Made by a program: the position numbers and the translations under genes. The notes below the pieces were generated by a model, which made no database searches, was not told the origin of the DNA, and saw nothing but the letters and a program-made list of their open reading frames with translations. 30,731 bases of DNA from Streptococcus parasanguinis (lineage in GTDB: Bacteria; Bacillota; Bacilli; Lactobacillales; Streptococcaceae). Below are positions 1-7,996 of this stretch, piece by piece (the stretch's first letter is position 1; the number at the start of each line of letters is the position of its first letter). Where the stretch lies: contig JAGZZN010000020.1 of NCBI GenBank assembly GCA_018377375.1, positions 1-30,731 on the forward strand. The letters are read 5' to 3'.

Positions 1-437
1 AGTATTTGTTCTTGGCCATCAAAAGTAAAACCCATTTTTTGATAGAAAGCAATGGCTCGCTTATTATCTTTCAATACCCATAAATAAATTTCAGAGAATG
101 GATCAAGAGCAACAAATGCAGCATGCATTAACTGTTTACTCACACCTTTTCCATAGTAATCTTTTAAAACATATAAGGCAATGATTTCACCAGCTTGAAT
201 GGTCTCATCACGGTAATTTCCATAGCTGATAAATCCAACGACCTTCTTTCCATCCATCGCAATCAAGGTATTTTCTGGATATTTTTGACTAAAGAATCGA
301 CATTTTTCTAATGTCATCGTCTCCTGAAAATCCGTGGGTAAAAGATCGTCATAAGCCTCTCTCCACGTTTGCCAATGAACGAGAGATTTTCCTTCTATCT
401 CTTCAGGTGTTTCCATTGTTTTAATGATAATCTTCAT
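1..437 (-). CDS. GNAT-family N-acetyltransferase, 3' end cut by window edge
   Basis: Open reading frame from the ATG at 437 to the window edge without a stop, so the C-terminus is missing (145 complete codons visible). The acetyl-CoA-binding motif A of the GNAT fold is seen as IIALYVLKDYYGKGVSKQL (about residues 87-105), followed by the C-terminal AIAFYQKMGF signature typical of the family. It should transfer an acetyl group from acetyl-CoA to an amine; the substrate cannot be told. It starts 14 nt after the uvrB stop codon on the same strand, so it is probably co-transcribed with uvrB. The ribosome site (GGATAA) is weak. Family assignment is firm, function unknown. Confidence 0.85.
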   Translation of the reverse strand, partial: MKIIIKTMETPEEIEGKSLVHWQTWREAYDDLLPTDFQETMTLEKCRFFSQKYPENTLIAMDGKKVVGFISYGNYRDETIQAGEIIALYVLKDYYGKGVSKQLMHAAFVALDPFSEIYLWVLKDNKRAIAFYQKMGFTFDGQEQI

Positions 438-451
438 TCGCTTTATCCTAT

Positions 452-2440
452 CTAATCCAAAGCCTTGACTTCCAACATCATATCTCGGATTTGGGCTGCT
501 AGTTCAAAGTCAAGCACTTCGACGGCTTCTTGCATTTGACCTTGCAGTTTCTTGACCAGTTCCTTGCGCTCTTGGCGGTTGAGACTGGTGATATCCACTT
601 CCTTGTCCTCTTCCTTGGCCACAGCCTTGGTAACAGAAATGAGGTCACGGATTTCCTTCTTGATGGTTTGTGGTACAATGCCATGCTCTTCATTATAAGC
701 CATCTGGATTTTCCGACGACGGGCTGTTTCATCGATGGCTTTTTGCATAGACTGGGTCATGGTGTCCGCATACATGATCACGTGACCTTCACTATTACGG
801 GCAGCACGACCGATGGTCTGAATCAATCCACGCTCATTACGGAGGAAACCTTCCTTATCCGCATCGAGAATGGCAACCAAGCTTACCTCAGGAACGTCAA
901 TCCCTTCCCGAAGGAGGTTGATTCCGACCAAGACATCAAAAACGCCCAAACGCAAATCACGGATGATTTCTGTCCGCTCCAAGGTCTTAATGTCTGAGTG
1001 CATGTATTTGACCTTAACACCCATTTCTTTGAAGTAGTCGGTCAAGTCTTCTGCCATCTTCTTGGTCAGGGTGGTGACAAAGGTCCGCTCTCCACGTTCT
1101 ACACGCGCATTGATTTCACCCAAGAGATCGTCCATTTGTCCCATGGTCGGACGCACTTCCACCTCAGGATCGAGTAGACCTGTCGGACGAATGATCTGCT
1201 CGATGACAGTATCGGTTTGTTCCATCTCATAGTCACCCGGTGTCGCAGACACATAGACAATCTGGTGGACATGGCTTTCAAACTCTTCCCGACGCAAAGG
1301 ACGGTTATCAAGAGCAGACGGCAAACGGAAGCCATAGTTGACCAGCATCTCCTTGCGCGAGCGGTCCCCATTGTACATGCCCTTGATCTGTCCCATGGTC
1401 ATGTGACTTTCATCGATCATAATGAGAAAATCTTCTGGGAAGAAGTCAAGAAGGGTGTAGGGAGGCTCTCCTTCACTCCGGCCATCCATGTGACGGGAGT
1501 AGTTTTCGACGCCATTGGTGTAGCCCATCTCCCGTAGCATTTCAATATCGTACTCCGTCCGTTGTTTCAAGCGTTGAGCTTCTAAAAGCTTGCCTTCTTT
1601 TTCAAAGACTTTTAATTGCTCTTCTAGTTCCGCCTGAATCTTGGCAATGGCTACTTCCATATGGTCATCATTGGTCACGAAGTGAGTGGCTGGGAAAATG
1701 GCCAAGTGGTCCACATCTCCTAGAACTTGGCCAGTCAAAGCTTCAATCTCACGAATCCGCTCAATCTCATCCCCGAAAAACTCAACACGGAAGGCATGTT
1801 CATCACGCGAAGCTGGGAAAATCTCGACCACATCCCCACGAACACGGAATTTCCCCCGTTGAAAGTCGATGTCATTACGCTCAAACTGGATGTCCACCAG
1901 ATCATTGAGCAAACGATCACGAGAAATCTCCAGACCGGGGCGCAGACTCACCACGCTATCGGCATATTCCTTAGGCGAACCCAAACCATAGATACAAGAG
2001 ACAGAAGCCACAACGATCACATCATTGCGCTCTAAGAGGGCTGATGTTGCGGAGTGACGAAGCTTGTCAATCTCATCATTGACCGAGCTATCTTTTTCGA
2101 TATAGGTATCGCTCGATGGCACATAGGCTTCTGGCTGGTAGTAATCATAGTAAGATACGAAGTACTCGACCGCATTTTCAGGGAAAAATTCCTTGAACTC
2201 CCCATAAAGTTGGCCTGCTAGAGTTTTATTGTGGGCGATGACCAGGGTCGGCTTATTGACCTGGGCAATAACCTGGCTCATGGTATAGGTCTTCCCCGTA
2301 CCAGTTGCTCCCATCAGGATTTGCGCCTTCTCACCACCCTCGATGTTATCCACCAACTGTTCAATAGCCTGCGGTTGATCCCCAGACGGTTGGTATTTGG
2401 ATACTAGTTTAAATTTGTTATCAGTTACTCGATTAATCAT
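452..2440 (-). CDS. uvrB: UvrABC excinuclease subunit B
   Basis: Damage-verification helicase subunit of nucleotide excision repair: it is loaded onto lesions by UvrA and then recruits UvrC for incision. At 662 aa it is full length for the family. Visible: Walker A GATGTGKT at residues 44-51; the strand-separating beta-hairpin with its aromatic cluster YYDYYQPEAY at 97-106; a DEAH-like Walker B (MIDESH) in the middle; helicase motif VI (TIGRAARN); and a C-terminal UVR domain (RQERKELVKKLQGQMQ) that contacts UvrC. The ATG at 2440 has GAGGA 12 nt upstream, and an extended -10 lies about 30 nt upstream. The acetyltransferase gene follows after 14 nt. Nothing about the protein looks unusual. Confidence 0.98.
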   Translation of the reverse strand: MINRVTDNKFKLVSKYQPSGDQPQAIEQLVDNIEGGEKAQILMGATGTGKTYTMSQVIAQVNKPTLVIAHNKTLAGQLYGEFKEFFPENAVEYFVSYYDYYQPEAYVPSSDTYIEKDSSVNDEIDKLRHSATSALLERNDVIVVASVSCIYGLGSPKEYADSVVSLRPGLEISRDRLLNDLVDIQFERNDIDFQRGKFRVRGDVVEIFPASRDEHAFRVEFFGDEIERIREIEALTGQVLGDVDHLAIFPATHFVTNDDHMEVAIAKIQAELEEQLKVFEKEGKLLEAQRLKQRTEYDIEMLREMGYTNGVENYSRHMDGRSEGEPPYTLLDFFPEDFLIMIDESHMTMGQIKGMYNGDRSRKEMLVNYGFRLPSALDNRPLRREEFESHVHQIVYVSATPGDYEMEQTDTVIEQIIRPTGLLDPEVEVRPTMGQMDDLLGEINARVERGERTFVTTLTKKMAEDLTDYFKEMGVKVKYMHSDIKTLERTEIIRDLRLGVFDVLVGINLLREGIDVPEVSLVAILDADKEGFLRNERGLIQTIGRAARNSEGHVIMYADTMTQSMQKAIDETARRRKIQMAYNEEHGIVPQTIKKEIRDLISVTKAVAKEEDKEVDITSLNRQERKELVKKLQGQMQEAVEVLDFELAAQIRDMMLEVKALD

Positions 2441-2467
2441 CTCTTTGTCCTCACATATATAGACCTT

Positions 2468-2476
2468 ATTTTACCA
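2468..2476 (-). promoter_or_regulatory. Predicted uvrB extended -10 box
   Basis: On the minus strand the sequence TGGTAAAAT is an extended -10 (TGn plus TAAAAT). It would start transcription near 2461, about 20 nt before the uvrB ATG. No good -35 is seen, as is common with extended -10 promoters. Confidence 0.45.
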
Positions 2477-2569
2477 TAAATCACTAGAATTCTCTGAGAT
2501 GAGGAATGAAAGGGAAAAGAACATATTACAAAATAATTAATTGGACACGCATTAGAGTGAAAACTAAAC

Positions 2570-2598
2570 AAGACTCTCGCAATTACTTCGAAAGTCTT
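2570..2598 (-). terminator. Hairpin terminator downstream of the ABC permease operon
   Basis: Ten-base-pair stem with one mismatch (2570-2579 with 2589-2598) and a 9-nt loop. On the minus strand it is followed by TGTTTAGTTTT, and on the plus strand by GTCTTTTATT, so it may work in both directions. It lies 104 nt beyond the last permease gene and before uvrB. The rest of 2441-2702 holds no supported gene. Confidence 0.5.
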
Positions 2599-2702
2599 GT
2601 CTTTTATTCTAAAACAATGCGATACGTAATAAACATCAGTGTCCATGATATACAAAATTAGCAAGGTTTGCTTATTGGTATCATTTTTACGAAATCAATT
2701 TA

Positions 2703-3392
2703 CTACTTAACTTCTTGGTTCCTTACCAAGAGGTAGAGAGTTGCTCCAAGTGAGCATACAAGTCCAATAACGTACGTACAGAGTTGCAAAGAGGAAACTC
2801 TCCCTAATATTGTTTCCGCAATAATATTATAAAATAGATAACTAGTCACTGGTTCCACTACTCTTTCTATGAATGGTTGTACCAAAATAGGAAATAGCAG
2901 CAAAATAGCTAAACTCCCCATTGGACTTTTGAAAAAATAACTTAAGAAGTAAGAAATTAAAAAATATTGGATGGAGCCAATCAAATAGAAACTGAAAATT
3001 TCTAAACTGACACCATTTCCGCTACTTAAAAAATGAAACCATACAAGCAGTACAATGAAATACAAGGTTGATTGTAGTACTACATCACATAATTCTACGA
3101 ACAGGATCCGAATTGAACTTAAGATCCTTTTTCCACTTACCAAATAAACTAGTTTTGTTTCGTGTGATTGTAACTCAACAAATGCATTAACACACCCAAT
3201 ACTAACAGAGAGCATTGATGCAAAAACAAGAGCTCGCTTTATAGATAATTGTACAACAGTATCATTGATTGAAACTGGTAAAACACCTAAGAGACACACA
3301 AAACCTATCAAAAGTGACTGAATAGCTATCTGGTACTTTACGGGTTTTAAACTATATTTTTTGACAATAAGACTAAAAAATATTCTTGCCAT
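2703..3392 (-). CDS. ABC-2-type exporter permease (LanG/LanE-like)
   Basis: A 229-aa, very hydrophobic protein with about six predicted membrane segments (for example at residues 23-41, 53-70, 102-122, 130-150, 156-175 and 203-222) and no signal peptide or recognisable enzyme motif. Its size and position as the last gene of an ATPase-permease-permease set match the second membrane subunit of the LanFEG group, which pumps membrane-inserted peptide antibiotics back out. The GAGGAGGAAGA ribosome site lies directly before the ATG at 3392, which overlaps the end of the preceding permease gene by 20 nt, so the two are translationally coupled. It lacks strong sequence signatures, so the assignment rests mainly on context. 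Confidence 0.75.
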   Translation of the reverse strand: MARIFFSLIVKKYSLKPVKYQIAIQSLLIGFVCLLGVLPVSINDTVVQLSIKRALVFASMLSVSIGCVNAFVELQSHETKLVYLVSGKRILSSIRILFVELCDVVLQSTLYFIVLLVWFHFLSSGNGVSLEIFSFYLIGSIQYFLISYFLSYFFKSPMGSLAILLLFPILVQPFIERVVEPVTSYLFYNIIAETILGRVSSLQLCTYVIGLVCSLGATLYLLVRNQEVK

Positions 3393-4185
3393 TCTTCCTC
3401 CTCATTCGAATCATTTCTACAAGCATTATGAATACCAAGAACAAGATCCCTTCAACTACTAAAAGTGTAAATCCATACAATTGGCTCGTTTGAGTCCCTT
3501 CAATTCGGCCAAAAGCAAATGACTTTGCTCCAATCAAAGGCAAGAGATTTTCTATTTTAGAGGAAATTCCTCTTAAAATACCTGATAAAGTGATTACCAA
3601 TAACAAAACGTCTGCAATTAATGAAGTCATTGATTTTTTCGTTACTATTACTAAGAGTAAAGCTAATAGAGTAAGAACGATTGCAAATATCATAACTCTT
3701 ACCGTAACATCTAAAAACAAAGTAAATTCTAAATAATTCTTTAAAGTTGAATCCAGAAAAACGAGTAAAACAACAGCATTTACTATAGAAAATACTAAAG
3801 TAGAAAGTATCGATAAGACAACCGAACTTGCAATAAAACCAGTAAGACGAACTTTCCAGTTAGGAATCAATAACTGAGTAAAACTATCATCACCAAATTG
3901 GTAATGGGTTGAATAAACAAGTGAAACCAAGATTGGTAAGAAAATAACACTTGCTTGGTAGGGGGAAGATAAAAGAGCATCCCTGACTGTATAGACTGGA
4001 TTCGATGATAGCATAGATGGATCAAGGTTAACAGCCTGTCCATTTCCTTCTACTAAAGCATTTATCACCTGGATATTTTGAATTGAAAAAAATATGCTGA
4101 CTCCCAAAATAAGAAAAAAAGTGAATTTAAAAGTAGGTAAACTACAATATTTATAGAGGTCACTAAAAAAGGAACGCTTCAACAT
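3373..4185 (-). CDS. ABC-2-type exporter permease (LanE/LanG-like)
   Basis: A 270-aa membrane protein with an N-terminal membrane segment (about residues 20-36), a long extracellular loop, and five further hydrophobic segments from about residue 78, the layout of ABC-2/LanE-type permeases. An in-frame start 57 nt further upstream exists, but the ATG at 4185 is preferred: it has GAAGGTGA 4-11 nt upstream and lies just after the ATPase stop codon (4187-4189). It probably forms the membrane channel together with the next permease, driven by the ATPase upstream. Base composition is AT-rich compared with uvrB and glnPQ on either side, suggesting the operon was acquired separately. Confidence 0.8.
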   Translation of the reverse strand: MLKRSFFSDLYKYCSLPTFKFTFFLILGVSIFFSIQNIQVINALVEGNGQAVNLDPSMLSSNPVYTVRDALLSSPYQASVIFLPILVSLVYSTHYQFGDDSFTQLLIPNWKVRLTGFIASSVVLSILSTLVFSIVNAVVLLVFLDSTLKNYLEFTLFLDVTVRVMIFAIVLTLLALLLVIVTKKSMTSLIADVLLLVITLSGILRGISSKIENLLPLIGAKSFAFGRIEGTQTSQLYGFTLLVVEGILFLVFIMLVEMIRMRRKNGKNIF

Positions 4186-4186
4186 A

Positions 4187-4897
4187 TTATTCACCTTCTT
4201 TCCCTTCGAGTGCCTTAAAATATGCCTCCTCAAAAGATCCAAACTGTTTCAAAATGTCTTTGGTAGGAGCATCAATAACAATCTTCCCATTAGAAATCCC
4301 AACCAAATGATCTACAGTTAATTCTAACTCACTCATATAATGACTTGTCATTAATACAGTCTTACCTTCATTGACAAAAGACTGCAAAAAATTGCGTACC
4401 CAGCGTATTCCTTCTGGATCTAGTCCATTGATTGGTTCATCTAAAATTAAGATGTCAGGATTTGCTAATAAGGCTGTTGCTAACCCAAGACGTTGCTTCA
4501 TTCCTAATGAATAGTCTTTTACTTTTTTATTTTTAGCTTCACTTAACCCCACCAACTCTAAACATTCGTTGCACCTATTTTTGTCAACGCCACAAGCCAA
4601 GCCAATCCACCGAAGATGCTGAAATCCTGTTCTAGTTGGATAAGGTTGACAACTATCTAGGAATGATCCAACAATACAAAAAGGATTATCTCCCAATTGA
4701 GAGTATTTTTTTCCATCGATCAACGCCATTCCCATTTGACTATTTTCTAAACCAAGTAAAATTCTAATTAAAGTTGATTTTCCAGATCCATTCGGTCCAA
4801 TCAATCCAGTAATCTCACCTTTCTTGGCTTTGAAAGACACGTTTTGAAGGACAATTTTACTATTATATTCCTTATGTAGCTTTTGAATTGTTATCAT
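4187..4897 (-). CDS. ABC exporter ATP-binding protein, LanF/BcrA-like
   Basis: A 236-aa ATPase of the antibiotic-peptide export class. Visible motifs: Walker A GPNGSGKS at residues 34-41, signature YSLGMKQR at 129-136, Walker B ILILDE ending D153-E154, D-loop GLDPEG, and switch histidine H186 in TSHYMSE. At the Q-loop position the usual glutamine is absent: the segment VGSFLDSCQPYP has Asp81 there. LanF proteins typically carry Glu (the E-loop), and Asp resembles the BcrA/DrrA type. It is the first gene of the operon with two permeases, divergent from a two-component system, so induction by an extracellular peptide sensed by that kinase is likely. Ribosome site AAGG lies about 9 nt upstream. 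The substrate is unknown. Confidence 0.9.
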   Translation of the reverse strand: MITIQKLHKEYNSKIVLQNVSFKAKKGEITGLIGPNGSGKSTLIRILLGLENSQMGMALIDGKKYSQLGDNPFCIVGSFLDSCQPYPTRTGFQHLRWIGLACGVDKNRCNECLELVGLSEAKNKKVKDYSLGMKQRLGLATALLANPDILILDEPINGLDPEGIRWVRNFLQSFVNEGKTVLMTSHYMSELELTVDHLVGISNGKIVIDAPTKDILKQFGSFEEAYFKALEGKEGE

Positions 4898-4949
4898 TCA
4901 TTCTTTTTCCCTTCTGATTTTTAGTGAAATTCCACCTTCACTTGAAGCA

Positions 4950-4958
4950 AGTATAACA
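4950..4958 (-). promoter_or_regulatory. Predicted extended -10 for the ABC exporter operon
   Basis: On the minus strand TGTTATACT is an extended -10, giving a leader of roughly 45 nt to the ATPase ATG at 4897. The matching -35 region is poor and coincides with the inverted repeat at 4960-4979, which fits a promoter needing an activator. Confidence 0.5.
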
Positions 4959-4959
4959 G

Positions 4960-4979
4960 GAGAAAATCAGGAAATTCTC
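4960..4979. promoter_or_regulatory. Inverted repeat in the divergent ABC/two-component intergenic region
   Basis: GAGAA (4960-4964) and TTCTC (4975-4979) are separated by 10 nt and sit where the -35 of the ABC promoter should be. OmpR-type regulators usually bind direct or inverted half-sites about one helical turn apart, so this is a candidate binding site for the adjacent response regulator. The arms are short and the idea is unproven. Confidence 0.3.
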
Positions 4980-5023
4980 AGAATAATTATTTTTTTCATT
5001 TTCAACAAATTACATTCTATATT

Positions 5024-5032
5024 TGCTATAAT
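5024..5032 (+). promoter_or_regulatory. Predicted extended -10 for the two-component operon
   Basis: TGCTATAAT is a consensus extended -10; the -35 (around 5001-5009) is weak. Transcription would begin near 5039, followed by the strong GGAGG ribosome site at 5047-5051 and the ATG at 5056. Confidence 0.6.
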
Positions 5033-5055
5033 ATGCTCATATAATTGGAGGAACT

Positions 5056-5727
5056 ATGAAGTATAAAATTTTAGCCATTGACGATGATGAAAAAATCTTA
5101 CGATTAATAGCGAATACATTAAAAGCGAACAACTTTCACGTGGAAACTCGTAAAAATATAGAGGAGATCAATATATGTGACTTTACTGGATTCGATCTAA
5201 TTTTACTTGACGTCATGATGCCTATTTCTGGTTTAGAAATCTGTCGTTCCATTCGTTCACAAATTACTACTCCAATTCTATTTCTAACCGCTAAAGATTT
5301 TGAAGAAGATTTACTAAAAGGAATACAAGCCGGAGCCGATGATTACATCACAAAACCATTCAGCATAAAGGAATTGATTGCAAGAATTCAAATGCATCTT
5401 CGTAGGGAAGAAAGATCTCACAACGCCTCTAAAGAAGAGATGGATTCAAATATAACTTTTTATCGAGATAGTCAAGAAGTTTATTATCAATCAAAGAGAA
5501 TTTCATTAACCAAGCGAGAGTTTGATTTACTTTATTTTTTAGCAAAAAATGAGAACCGAATATTTAGCATAGAAGAACTTTACAATTATCTCTATCCCGT
5601 AAGCTCTGATGCCCAACTACGGTCAATCACCGAATACATCTATCAAATTAGACAAAAATTTAAAACTCATCAAATTGATCCCATCAAAACAGTATGGGGA
5701 GGAGGATACAAATGGAAAAAGAATTGA
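5056..5727 (+). CDS. OmpR-family response regulator (LanR/SpaR-like)
   Basis: A 223-aa two-domain regulator. The N-terminal receiver has the acidic pocket D9-D11, phospho-acceptor Asp52 (ILLDVMMP), Thr78 and Lys100 (TKPF). The C-terminal winged helix runs from about residue 130, with the family's recognition-helix region RSITEYIYQIRQKF and the terminal GGGYKW hairpin. It should be phosphorylated by the kinase encoded next and bind DNA in the 4898-5055 gap to switch on the divergent ABC exporter. The GGAGG ribosome site is 4 nt before the ATG. Its stop codon overlaps the kinase start by 16 nt. By length and context it belongs with regulators that control lantibiotic-immunity pumps; the actual signal is unknown. 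Confidence 0.93.
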   Translation: MKYKILAIDDDEKILRLIANTLKANNFHVETRKNIEEINICDFTGFDLILLDVMMPISGLEICRSIRSQITTPILFLTAKDFEEDLLKGIQAGADDYITKPFSIKELIARIQMHLRREERSHNASKEEMDSNITFYRDSQEVYYQSKRISLTKREFDLLYFLAKNENRIFSIEELYNYLYPVSSDAQLRSITEYIYQIRQKFKTHQIDPIKTVWGGGYKWKKN

Positions 5728-6785
5728 CGATCAAGCAACTCATTAAGCGTACCTACCTTAAAATCATTTGGCAATTTCTTCTATGTCTGATACTTTTTTA
5801 CATACTCCCCGCTCTTCTATCTTCTGTATCTGGAATCAATGAGAAAAATGCCAATCGCTTTGCTTTATTTTTTAGCGTCAGTTCTTGGATTTATCTTTGC
5901 ATCATTTTAATTGTTATCATTGTAATAAATATTAGACAGTTATTAACCAAGATTCAAAAAGAAATGAACATGGTTTATCATAGTGGTCTATATTTCACCA
6001 AAAATGAACATCACCATTTGCAGATTAAAGAATTTATTGAAACAAATGAACTAATCGAAAAAATGCAATCTGATATAAAAAATAGGATTGAACATGAAAA
6101 AGAACAAAAAAAAGAACTCATGTTTCAAGTATCTAGCGCTGCACATGATCTTCGAACTCCTCTAACTGTCATAAGAGGAAATGCTGAATTCTTACAATCT
6201 ACCAAACAAACACCTCAAACAATGGAATGTCTAAAAGATCTTGAGCAAGCAAGTATTCAATTAAACGATTATTTTAACCACTTCATCCAATACTCCAAAA
6301 CCTTTTACGACCATGATATTCAACTTGAAAACATATCAATTAAACAAGTAATTTATCAATTACAGGAACATATCTCACCTTTACTCCCCAAAAATACACA
6401 TTTTATTTTTACAAACACAGTAACTCCATCAACACAAATTGCCATTCATTCCAATCTATTTTTCCGAGCAATCACAAATATCATTAATAATGCAATACAA
6501 CATCAAAAAGAAAATGATGCACAAATCCAGCTAACAATTTCACAAGAAAATAGTCAATTAGTTCTAACTATATGGAATAACCAATCTAATTTTTCAAAAA
6601 ATATATTACAGAATGCTGGAAATCTTTTCTATAAAGATGACCAAGCAAGAACACCCTCTCAAGAAAGTCACTATGGACTTGGTTTATCTTTCGTAAAACG
6701 CGTCATGAAACTTCATAATGGAACGATGCATTTAGAAAATATTAATCATGGTGCACAAGTCAAGCTAATTATTCCCATTATATAA
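5712..6785 (+). CDS. Sensor histidine kinase (LanK/SpaK-like)
   Basis: A 357-aa membrane kinase. Two membrane segments (about residues 18-38 and 52-74) enclose only a short extracellular loop of a dozen or so residues, so the sensor lacks a large outer domain. A coiled linker (77-135) leads to the H-box SSAAHDLRTPLTVIRGNAEF with phospho-acceptor His145, the N-box FRAITNIINNAIQ (251-263) and the G2 box YGLGLSFVKR (321-330). The G1 region reads IWNNQSNF, so the usual Asp-x-Gly-x-Gly is degenerate. The ATG at 5712 is chosen over one 18 nt earlier because GGGGAGGAGG at 5697-5706 sits 5 nt upstream; it overlaps the regulator's stop, so the pair is coupled. A terminator follows. Confidence 0.92.
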   Translation: MEKELTIKQLIKRTYLKIIWQFLLCLILFYILPALLSSVSGINEKNANRFALFFSVSSWIYLCIILIVIIVINIRQLLTKIQKEMNMVYHSGLYFTKNEHHHLQIKEFIETNELIEKMQSDIKNRIEHEKEQKKELMFQVSSAAHDLRTPLTVIRGNAEFLQSTKQTPQTMECLKDLEQASIQLNDYFNHFIQYSKTFYDHDIQLENISIKQVIYQLQEHISPLLPKNTHFIFTNTVTPSTQIAIHSNLFFRAITNIINNAIQHQKENDAQIQLTISQENSQLVLTIWNNQSNFSKNILQNAGNLFYKDDQARTPSQESHYGLGLSFVKRVMKLHNGTMHLENINHGAQVKLIIPII

Positions 6786-6788
6786 AAT

Positions 6789-6818
6789 AAGCCGAACTCA
6801 TCAATATGTGTTCGGCTT
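6789..6818 (+). terminator. Terminator of the two-component operon
   Basis: Perfect 9-bp stem AAGCCGAAC / GTTCGGCTT with a 12-nt loop, followed by TCCTTCATTTTT, directly after the kinase stop codon. Confidence 0.85.
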
Positions 6819-6841
6819 TCCTTCATTTTTAATTTATAAAA

Positions 6842-6864
6842 AAGACCGGCATTTTGCCTGTCTT
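6842..6864 (-). terminator. Terminator of the CPBP protease gene, possibly bidirectional
   Basis: Ten-base stem with one internal mismatch (6842-6851 with 6855-6864) and a TTT loop. On the minus strand it is followed by a T-rich run (TTTTATAAATT), about 40 nt after the stop codon of the convergent gene. Confidence 0.7.
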
Positions 6865-6903
6865 CGTATTTATCATTATTTCCTATCAGCCATTTCACAC
6901 TTA

Positions 6904-7842
6904 TTACTCAACAGCTCTTTCATTTCTTTCCCCTAAGAGGTAAACAATCACGACGGATACTAGAAGAACCAGAGTTGTGATGATCGATCCTTCCGCTCCA
7001 AATTCCCCTCCGGTCAACCAGTCAGGTCCTGACCCCATGGTAAATCTGAAGATAGAGGCATCTGCTCCCGTACCACTGACTTGAAAACCAAGGATATTTC
7101 CTTGTACATAGTTCCAAGTACCGTGTTGGGCGACCACTAGCCAGATACTATCCGTATAGATAAAAAGCAGACCAGCCAGTACTCCATCGAGGATGATATT
7201 CAGAACGGATAAGAAGGTCACTCCTGCATTTCCCATATGCAGAATGCCAAAGAGACTACTAGAAATCGCGATTGCGAAAGGCAGATTAGTTCTTGCAGCA
7301 ATCCGAGTCAGAAGCCAACCTCGCGTCGCTACTTCTTCCGTCCCCCCTTGCAGAAGCCAAAATGGAAATAATCCTAGGATAAAAAGCAAGGGCTCTAAAC
7401 TGAGCTCATTTAACACAAAAGACCCGATTCCACTGACTTGGTAGACAAGCGCGATCACTCCCATTTGAACAAGTGAAATCATGATCCCCCAGACTAGATA
7501 CTTGAGCCAATTTCTTTTTACAAAGCCTAAGCTTGATAAAGCATTCTTCTCTATGACCTTCACCCAAAACATAAAGAGGAACAGAATGATTACAAAACTG
7601 AAAAGCTTATAATAGAGAAGATAATGGTAGAAAAATTCTTGAATACTTGCTGTCCCATTTCCTGGTGAAAAGAACTCCGCCAGAAAACCTATCACTAAGG
7701 AAAATGGTCCCACCAATTCACTACCAAGCCATAGTCCCCCTTCTATAAAGAGGGAGGCTAAAAATACATAGAATAGTGTAGAAATAAGAACTGGCCATGA
7801 GGTGTTAGTTTTTATATCCTGAATCATCTTTCCTTTCTTCAT
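6904..7842 (-). CDS. CPBP-family intramembrane glutamic endopeptidase (Abi/CAAX-like)
   Basis: A 312-aa polytopic membrane protein with about eight hydrophobic segments. The CPBP/Abi catalytic motifs are present: adjacent glutamates E169-E170 followed by R174 (GGTEEVATRGW), F198 and H202 (FGILHMGN), and the last motif around N215 with H240/N244 (AQHGTWN). The family cleaves within or near the membrane; bacterial members include bacteriocin self-immunity proteins, but no bacteriocin gene adjoins this one. An in-frame start 63 nt further upstream was rejected because GGAGG lies 7 nt before the ATG at 7842. It is a single gene, convergent with the sensor kinase. Confidence 0.88.
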   Translation of the reverse strand: MKKGKMIQDIKTNTSWPVLISTLFYVFLASLFIEGGLWLGSELVGPFSLVIGFLAEFFSPGNGTASIQEFFYHYLLYYKLFSFVIILFLFMFWVKVIEKNALSSLGFVKRNWLKYLVWGIMISLVQMGVIALVYQVSGIGSFVLNELSLEPLLFILGLFPFWLLQGGTEEVATRGWLLTRIAARTNLPFAIAISSSLFGILHMGNAGVTFLSVLNIILDGVLAGLLFIYTDSIWLVVAQHGTWNYVQGNILGFQVSGTGADASIFRFTMGSGPDWLTGGEFGAEGSIITTLVLLVSVVIVYLLGERNERAVE

Positions 7843-7943
7843 GATCAACCTCCATTTATCTGATAGGTCCATTGTAGCAAAGAAAATCAAGAGCTGCAAT
7901 ATCATTTCATGTCAGAAAACCTAACATGAAAACTCGATTTTTC

Positions 7944-7972
7944 TTGCAAAGCAAACTATTTTCTGATATAAT
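7944..7972 (+). promoter_or_regulatory. glnPQ promoter
   Basis: TTGCAA at 7944-7949, a 17-nt spacer, then a perfect TATAAT at 7967-7972. Transcription should start near 7979, leaving a leader of about 125 nt before glnP, long enough for regulation in the RNA. Confidence 0.8.
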
Positions 7973-7996
7973 AGCTTTTGTAGAAAAACATAAGAC

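Noticed and set aside
530..1537. Long frames on the plus strand opposite uvrB
   Set aside because: They are antisense shadows of a strongly conserved gene, with no ribosome sites.
2542..2645. Inverted TGGACAC / GTGTCCA about 100 bp apart, as possible ends of a tiny mobile element
   Set aside because: Only 7 bp match, with no flanking duplication and no second copy in the window; chance is adequate.
2437..2664. A 75-codon open frame upstream of uvrB on the minus strand
   Set aside because: No ribosome site, no recognisable domain, it runs through the terminator hairpin at 2570-2598 and overlaps the uvrB start; looks like a chance frame.
4898..7000. A hidden bacteriocin precursor next to the LanFEG/RK-like genes
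   Set aside because: Both strands of the gaps were read; no short frame with a ribosome site and a Cys/Ser/Thr-rich or double-glycine leader was found.
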